From contig JALTEW010000141.1 of the NCBI GenBank assembly GCA_027073795.1, forward strand, positions 1 through 9,461: a stretch of 9,461 nucleotides of DNA. The letters are read 5' to 3'. Made by a program: the position numbers and the translations under genes. Under the pieces are notes generated by a model. That model did not search any database and was not told the DNA's origin. It saw only the letters and a list, made by a program, of their open reading frames with translations. Positions within the stretch are counted from its first letter, which is position 1. Every line of letters starts with the position of its first letter. This document shows, one piece after another, positions 5,691 through 9,461 of the stretch. The DNA comes from a bacterium (lineage in GTDB: Bacteria > Desulfobacterota > S145-22).

Positions 5691-7043
5691 TCAATCTGCC
5701 TTGAACATCTTCAAATAGGCTGGTAAATGCGCTGCTTCCCGCGGTCCAATCATCACTTCCCACTCTTCACCAAGCTCTTCTTCCAAATCCCCACTCACAA
5801 CAGCAACATAACCGGGGATAATAACCTTTCGATGTTTTACCTTGTCCGCAATTCCCGATTTCTTTATAAAAATCCCCATGGCATCGCCGACGAACTTACC
5901 GGCTGCCCATGCCGTCAAGACAGACAAGCCTTCTGTATCCATGATCAGGAGCCAGCTCGGGACCTTGCTGGCTTCGACCTCACCCCCCGCCACAAAGTAG
6001 GTCAGGGAGAAATTCGTGGTAACCAAAACAGGGGAATTCTCATCCGGGTCGTTGATCTCGTAAATCCCTTCCTCCACCATCATCGGACGCTGAGGGTCTG
6101 TATAGATATTCAGCCGCGAGACGAGAAGTGGAAAGAGGTTGTGAGGCTCAGCTTCCGAAATGACAATAACCCCAGCATATTTAGCCACAAACATAGAGGC
6201 AATCACTGCTTCCTTGATAGGATCGTCCGTCATTTCATTTGGAAAGGCAATGGTAGAAAATCCCAGGGGTCGAAACTTTTTCTGCAGGGCAAGGCGCCGG
6301 ATAAAAATCTGGTCTTCAAAGGCCCTTCGAAGGGTTCTGGAACTCGTATCTAACACCATATCCTTGACACCCACCTTCTGGATTTCCTGCGTCAGTTCCG
6401 CAGCCTCATCCAGAGATTCCGCCTTGACTGTTAAGGGGCATCCTGTCTCCTTGGCCAATTCAGCCATCTCCGACCAATTGTCCTTGGTAGCTGTATACAA
6501 GAGAGGCTTGTTGTCACCTAAGACCTCAATCCCAGCAGCGAGGACATCTTTACTATCACTCATCAGTGTAAACGTCGCATCTGTCTTTTCGTTAATCTTA
6601 CCTACTAGCGCCTTGAACTTATCTGCATCCCCACTCTCACTCTTTACGGCAAACATATCCGCCTTAAGAAGGACCCCAACGCGCTCGTAGCGATACTTCA
6701 TAAAGTTCTCTATTTTCTGGTCGATCTCCGCATCCGGCATCGTATCCGACACGTAAATGGCAAACCCCGGTTTGTTCACGAAGGTCTTTTCGTGCCGGAA
6801 CAGGCAGGTTTCACCCCCAATGGTAAACCCTCGCTCTCCATCACCGATCTTCACCGGTCGGATGGGAGGCGCCGAGGCCTCTGCTAAGACAGCCTTTGCC
6901 TCCTCCGAGACATAAGGGCATTTAGACAGTTCCGCCTTTCCAGCCGCCAGTGCCATCGCGAAGGCAAGACAGGTCGGTTGTCCGCACTCCTTGCAGTTCG
7001 TCTTCGGTAGCATTTTGAAAATCTGTATCCCTGTTAAACCCAT
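5691..7043 (-). CDS. acsC: Corrinoid/iron-sulfur protein large subunit (AcsC, CfsA)
   Basis: A 450-residue large (gamma) subunit of the corrinoid/iron-sulfur protein, which carries the methyl group on cobalt from AcsE to the A-cluster of AcsB. The Moorella homologue is of almost equal length, about 446. Domains by position: an N-terminal [4Fe-4S] domain with C17-x2-C20-x4-C25-x16-C42, used in reductive reactivation of the corrinoid; a TIM-barrel middle (about 90-320); and a C-terminal corrinoid-binding domain with LTAWAAGKFVGDA (376-388), HRKVIIPGYVAVVSG (404-418) and IGPREA (432-437), all closely matching acetogen AcsC. It needs a small subunit, AcsD, which is not encoded here. It starts 40 nt after acsB, with AAAGGAG 7 nt before the ATG, and ends 35 nt before acsE. 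A cytoplasmic protein with no transmembrane stretch. All four cluster cysteines are present. Confidence 0.96.
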   Translation of the reverse strand: MGLTGIQIFKMLPKTNCKECGQPTCLAFAMALAAGKAELSKCPYVSEEAKAVLAEASAPPIRPVKIGDGERGFTIGGETCLFRHEKTFVNKPGFAIYVSDTMPDAEIDQKIENFMKYRYERVGVLLKADMFAVKSESGDADKFKALVGKINEKTDATFTLMSDSKDVLAAGIEVLGDNKPLLYTATKDNWSEMAELAKETGCPLTVKAESLDEAAELTQEIQKVGVKDMVLDTSSRTLRRAFEDQIFIRRLALQKKFRPLGFSTIAFPNEMTDDPIKEAVIASMFVAKYAGVIVISEAEPHNLFPLLVSRLNIYTDPQRPMMVEEGIYEINDPDENSPVLVTTNFSLTYFVAGGEVEASKVPSWLLIMDTEGLSVLTAWAAGKFVGDAMGIFIKKSGIADKVKHRKVIIPGYVAVVSGDLEEELGEEWEVMIGPREAAHLPAYLKMFKAD

Positions 7044-7083
7044 AACCTTTCTCCTTTCACTTCACTGCGCGCCACACCGGATG

Positions 7084-9303
7084 CTATTCACCAAGGATTG
7101 GCGGCATCTCGAGCGCAGGATGTTTTTTCTCCTGGAGGAAGGGAAGAATCTCTTCCTCCGTCTCACCAATGGTTTCATCGGCAATTCTCTCATAGAGATC
7201 GGGAATTCCAATCTCTTCACAACGCATCTTCAAGCGATCCATAACCTCTTCCTTCAGATGGCTCGGCATCCAGACCAACCGTTTGATGCCACCTTCGGCA
7301 GCCAGCCACTTACGCTGCGTAAGATTATATTTACCATGGCCCACAAATCCTGGCGTAATCACACCCCCGCCAACGGTTCCCGCCAAGGTAGAAAACTTCA
7401 TCCCACAGGGGGTCATCCCCATAAAATCACGATCCACCGTCATCACCCCGTTACAGATGGGCAGGACGGCAGCGATACATTCACAGCATCCGCATGTCGT
7501 CATGGGATCGTCCACAATGCTGTAGAAGTTATAGTGATCATAGACCTGGCGAGAGGCCTTATAGAGAAATTCATTGCACCCCTTCCACTGGCCCTTGACC
7601 GGGTCGATCACCTCTCCCTTTTCAACGGGCTGATTCGGACCGGTTGGATTGATTTCATAGGAGGCCTTGCAGTCCATCCAGTTGTAGGCCCCGCACAGAC
7701 CAGTTCTCTCAGGACTGATGATACAGACGTGGTTTGGCGCAAAGGACTGGCAGAGCGTGCAGGAATAGAAGATATCCGTTGTCTCATCCGTCATTCCCTC
7801 GATACGGGCATCCCGCTTGTGGTAGGCTTCGCGTGCCAATTCAAGGATCTTGTCCACTTCCTCTTCAACGGTGTAAATCGTGACCTGGCATTTGTCAAAA
7901 ATGGCACCAAAATCCTGATGCAACTTAGCATAGAGGATTTTCCCGATATCCTTCATAGAGAACCCCTTCTCCACGGCCTGGTTACTGACACGCAGCCACG
8001 CGATATCCCGCTGTCCAATATGCATAATCCCCTGGGCATAGTTGATCAAATGGTGAATCTGGCGTTCCAGGATCGGCTCATAGTCTTCCTCCATCTTCCG
8101 CCCCGCTATCTGGACCTTAACCGCCATGGGAAGTCTTGAACCAGGTCCCGCATCTTTAACATCCGGGCCGACAAGCTCGATCTTACCATCCTCAATCTCA
8201 TCCATCTCCGCCGAGGTTACCCATTCCACCGCATTGGTTCGTCCACCACCACATTCAAGATAGACATCCCCTTTCCTCACACGCTCGCCCTCAAAGGCAG
8301 GCCCATAGGCCAAGGGAATGGGAACTTCGGAAATCGTGACCTTTAGCCCACGAACTTCTACGGCCTTGGCCACAATATCTTCGACGGGGATATTGGAAAC
8401 CACATGCTCATAGGTACAGATGCCGGTCGGAAGCACCTCGGGAATCGGGGTGTTGGCAATGGTGGGAAAGCCCCAGTTGATGGCCCCTGCCGCGTTGGCA
8501 TACCACTCATCCGTTACGGTTCCCAAGGCCAGCACAAAGGAAAAGACACGGTCTTTGTTATAGATTAAGATCTTCCGGAAATCTCCCCCCTTCAGACCAC
8601 CAAAGGAAAAGGCAACCCTGTTTGCAAACCCGAGGGCAAAGACCGCCACCGAGGCGATATCCGGCCCAAAGGGGATCAGACGGGTTGGCCACCCAATCTG
8701 GACATCCGCCTCGACCAACTGTTCGGCCATCCGCTTTCCCTCATAATCGGCGCCCATGAAGACATACAGGTTTTTTTCCTGAAGCTCCTGTGCCAGATTT
8801 TTGGCCTGCTCCTTGGTATCCGGCGCACCGGCAATTGCGGCAAACCCTGGGGCCGTTCCATCCACGAACTCGACCCCGCGCTTTCTCAAGATAATGTCAT
8901 TGGCCGCCCCGAGCCAGATCTTTCCATTGTCCGGGTCACATTCCTCACCTGTCAGATAAAAATCGGGTTCCTCAACATACTTAATGGCCTGTTCCATCTC
9001 CTCCACAAAGAGGGTGGCCATTCCGGCGTCCAATGCCGGCGCAAGATAGGGAAGGGGCACCTTCTCCCTGACCGGTGGGGGGAGAAGGCTCTTCGCAATC
9101 TTGAAAACCTCTTCCATATCCTCCAAATTCTTTACCTCAATCCCCGTAATCCCATAGATGATGGGAAGAAAGTAAGCGGTTTCAGGAAACGCCACTTCCT
9201 GTTTCGGACCATATTTCTCCAATGCCTCCTTGTACTTTGCCTCCGCCCTGGCGTAGATCTTATGCGCCCCTCGGATAGCCGCTGATGCAATTATTTTTGA
9301 CAC
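7084..9303 (-). CDS. acsB: CO-methylating acetyl-CoA synthase AcsB
   Basis: A 739-residue acetyl-CoA synthase (Moorella 729). It condenses CO from CODH, the methyl group from the corrinoid protein and CoA into acetyl-CoA at the Ni-Ni-[4Fe-4S] A-cluster, or does the reverse. The A-cluster ligands are all present and each sits exactly 9 residues later than in Moorella: C515, C518, C527 and C537 for the cubane, with C518 also bridging the proximal metal, and the C604-G605-C606 tripeptide holding the distal nickel. The N-terminal CODH-binding domain (about 1-310) is complete, marking this as the bacterial form rather than the shorter archaeal CdhC. The middle and C-terminal domains include GGLKGGDFRK (235-244) and FMGMTPCGMKFSTL (627-640). 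The start is GTG at 9303, with AAAAGGAGGT 7 nt upstream. It follows the CODH gene by 36 nt and precedes acsC by 40 nt. Confidence 0.97.
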   Translation of the reverse strand: MSKIIASAAIRGAHKIYARAEAKYKEALEKYGPKQEVAFPETAYFLPIIYGITGIEVKNLEDMEEVFKIAKSLLPPPVREKVPLPYLAPALDAGMATLFVEEMEQAIKYVEEPDFYLTGEECDPDNGKIWLGAANDIILRKRGVEFVDGTAPGFAAIAGAPDTKEQAKNLAQELQEKNLYVFMGADYEGKRMAEQLVEADVQIGWPTRLIPFGPDIASVAVFALGFANRVAFSFGGLKGGDFRKILIYNKDRVFSFVLALGTVTDEWYANAAGAINWGFPTIANTPIPEVLPTGICTYEHVVSNIPVEDIVAKAVEVRGLKVTISEVPIPLAYGPAFEGERVRKGDVYLECGGGRTNAVEWVTSAEMDEIEDGKIELVGPDVKDAGPGSRLPMAVKVQIAGRKMEEDYEPILERQIHHLINYAQGIMHIGQRDIAWLRVSNQAVEKGFSMKDIGKILYAKLHQDFGAIFDKCQVTIYTVEEEVDKILELAREAYHKRDARIEGMTDETTDIFYSCTLCQSFAPNHVCIISPERTGLCGAYNWMDCKASYEINPTGPNQPVEKGEVIDPVKGQWKGCNEFLYKASRQVYDHYNFYSIVDDPMTTCGCCECIAAVLPICNGVMTVDRDFMGMTPCGMKFSTLAGTVGGGVITPGFVGHGKYNLTQRKWLAAEGGIKRLVWMPSHLKEEVMDRLKMRCEEIGIPDLYERIADETIGETEEEILPFLQEKKHPALEMPPILGE

Positions 9304-9310
9304 GGTTTCT

Positions 9311-9320
9311 ACCTCCTTTT
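9311..9320 (-). promoter_or_regulatory. Strong Shine-Dalgarno supporting the GTG start of acsB
   Basis: AAAAGGAGGT on the minus strand ends 7 nt before GTG at 9303. It is a near-perfect anti-16S match and the reason for accepting a GTG start. Confidence 0.7.
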
Positions 9321-9339
9321 CAGATTCTTTCTGATTTTT

Positions 9340-9461
9340 TTATGCGGCGTCTAATTCTCTACGTTTTTCCATATCGTAGAGGATACGTTCCCTGGCCTTG
9401 TCAATGCCAAGTTCCTTCCGTTTCTTGTCTATGTGCGCAATCATCAACTGCGCCGCCTTGA
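9340..9461 (-). CDS. acsA: C-terminal end of carbon monoxide dehydrogenase catalytic subunit (partial)
   Basis: The last 39 codons of a gene that enters from the right edge and ends in TAA at 9340-9342. The visible peptide reads KAAQLMIAHIDKKRKELGID and continues as a charged helix to ELDAA. The AHIDKKRKELGI segment matches the C-terminal end of Ni-CO dehydrogenase catalytic subunits (AcsA/CooS), where AxxxxxHIxxKRxxLGL-type sequence closes the chain, and this gene commonly lies directly upstream of acsB. The tail after LGI is about 22 residues longer than in many CooS proteins. CODH makes the CO that reaches AcsB through the internal tunnel, or oxidises CO in the reverse direction. None of the metal-cluster ligands fall inside the window, so the call rests on the short tail plus position, 36 nt before acsB. 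Confidence 0.75.
   Translation of the reverse strand, partial: KAAQLMIAHIDKKRKELGIDKARERILYDMEKRRELDAA

Noticed and set aside
5727..6353. 208-codon open frame on the plus strand opposite acsC
   Set aside because: Antisense shadow of a conserved AcsC region; no ribosome site and no domain visible.
6991..8139. Long open frame on the plus strand (382 codons) opposite acsB and the acsC start
   Set aside because: It lies antisense to two confidently identified genes with intact catalytic motifs. Its translation has no recognisable domain and no good ribosome site. It is a by-product of the codon use of acsB.
9320..9334. Inverted repeat TCAGA/TCTGA between the CODH gene and acsB, considered as a terminator
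   Set aside because: The stem is only 5 AT-rich pairs with a 5-nt loop, and it sits immediately before the acsB ribosome site without a U-tract. Too weak to call.
1..9461. Mobile elements, CRISPR arrays, tRNA or other RNA genes, riboswitches
   Set aside because: Almost every base is accounted for by coding sequence on one strand. Gaps are 74 nt or less, and none shows direct-repeat arrays, terminal inverted repeats, cloverleaf folds or a recognisable riboswitch core.

Overview
The window is a dense, single-direction gene cluster read entirely from the minus strand (right to left). It encodes a large part of the Wood-Ljungdahl (reductive acetyl-CoA) pathway. The parts present are the carbonyl-branch acetyl-CoA synthase, the corrinoid protein and methyltransferase that feed it, and a methylenetetrahydrofolate reductase module wired to HdrA/MvhD-type electron-transfer proteins. 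AcsB carries the CODH-binding N-terminal domain typical of bacterial enzymes, and the methyl carrier is handled by MetF/AcsE. The host is therefore an anaerobic bacterium, not a methanogenic archaeon. The HdrA-HdrA-MvhD-MetV-MetF arrangement without HdrBC or hydrogenase genes, together with moderate GC, suggests a Desulfobacterota-like sulfate reducer or syntroph. A Nitrospirota-like or acetogenic host cannot be excluded; taxonomy is inference.

In transcription order: the C-terminal tail of the CO dehydrogenase catalytic subunit (9340-9461, cut by the edge); acsB, acetyl-CoA synthase (7084-9303); acsC, large subunit of the corrinoid/iron-sulfur protein (5691-7043); acsE, methyl-THF:corrinoid protein methyltransferase (4765-5655). 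A 10-bp hairpin then lies in a 74-nt AT-rich gap (4691-4764). The second block follows: an FAD-type HdrA (3641-4690), a second, degenerate HdrA with two [4Fe-4S] clusters (2286-3644), mvhD (1864-2256), metV (1169-1837), metF (252-1172), and the start of a second, divergent MetF-like gene that runs off the left edge (1-230). Gaps are 21-40 nt or ATGA overlaps, apart from the hairpin gap, so one or two operons are expected.

Functionally, MetF/MetV interconverts methylene-THF and methyl-THF. HdrA1, HdrA2 and MvhD probably carry its electrons to or from an unidentified partner. AcsE moves the methyl group to the cobalt of the corrinoid protein, and AcsB joins it with CO from CODH and CoA to make acetyl-CoA, or runs the reverse. 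The small corrinoid-protein subunit gene acsD is not in the window.

No RNA genes, CRISPR arrays, insertion sequences or long repeats were seen. No gap between genes exceeds 74 nt. The most interesting parts are the split HdrA pair linked to MetVF, which resembles the QmoA/QmoB plus MvhD layout, the tandem divergent MetF paralogue, and an insertion in AcsE.
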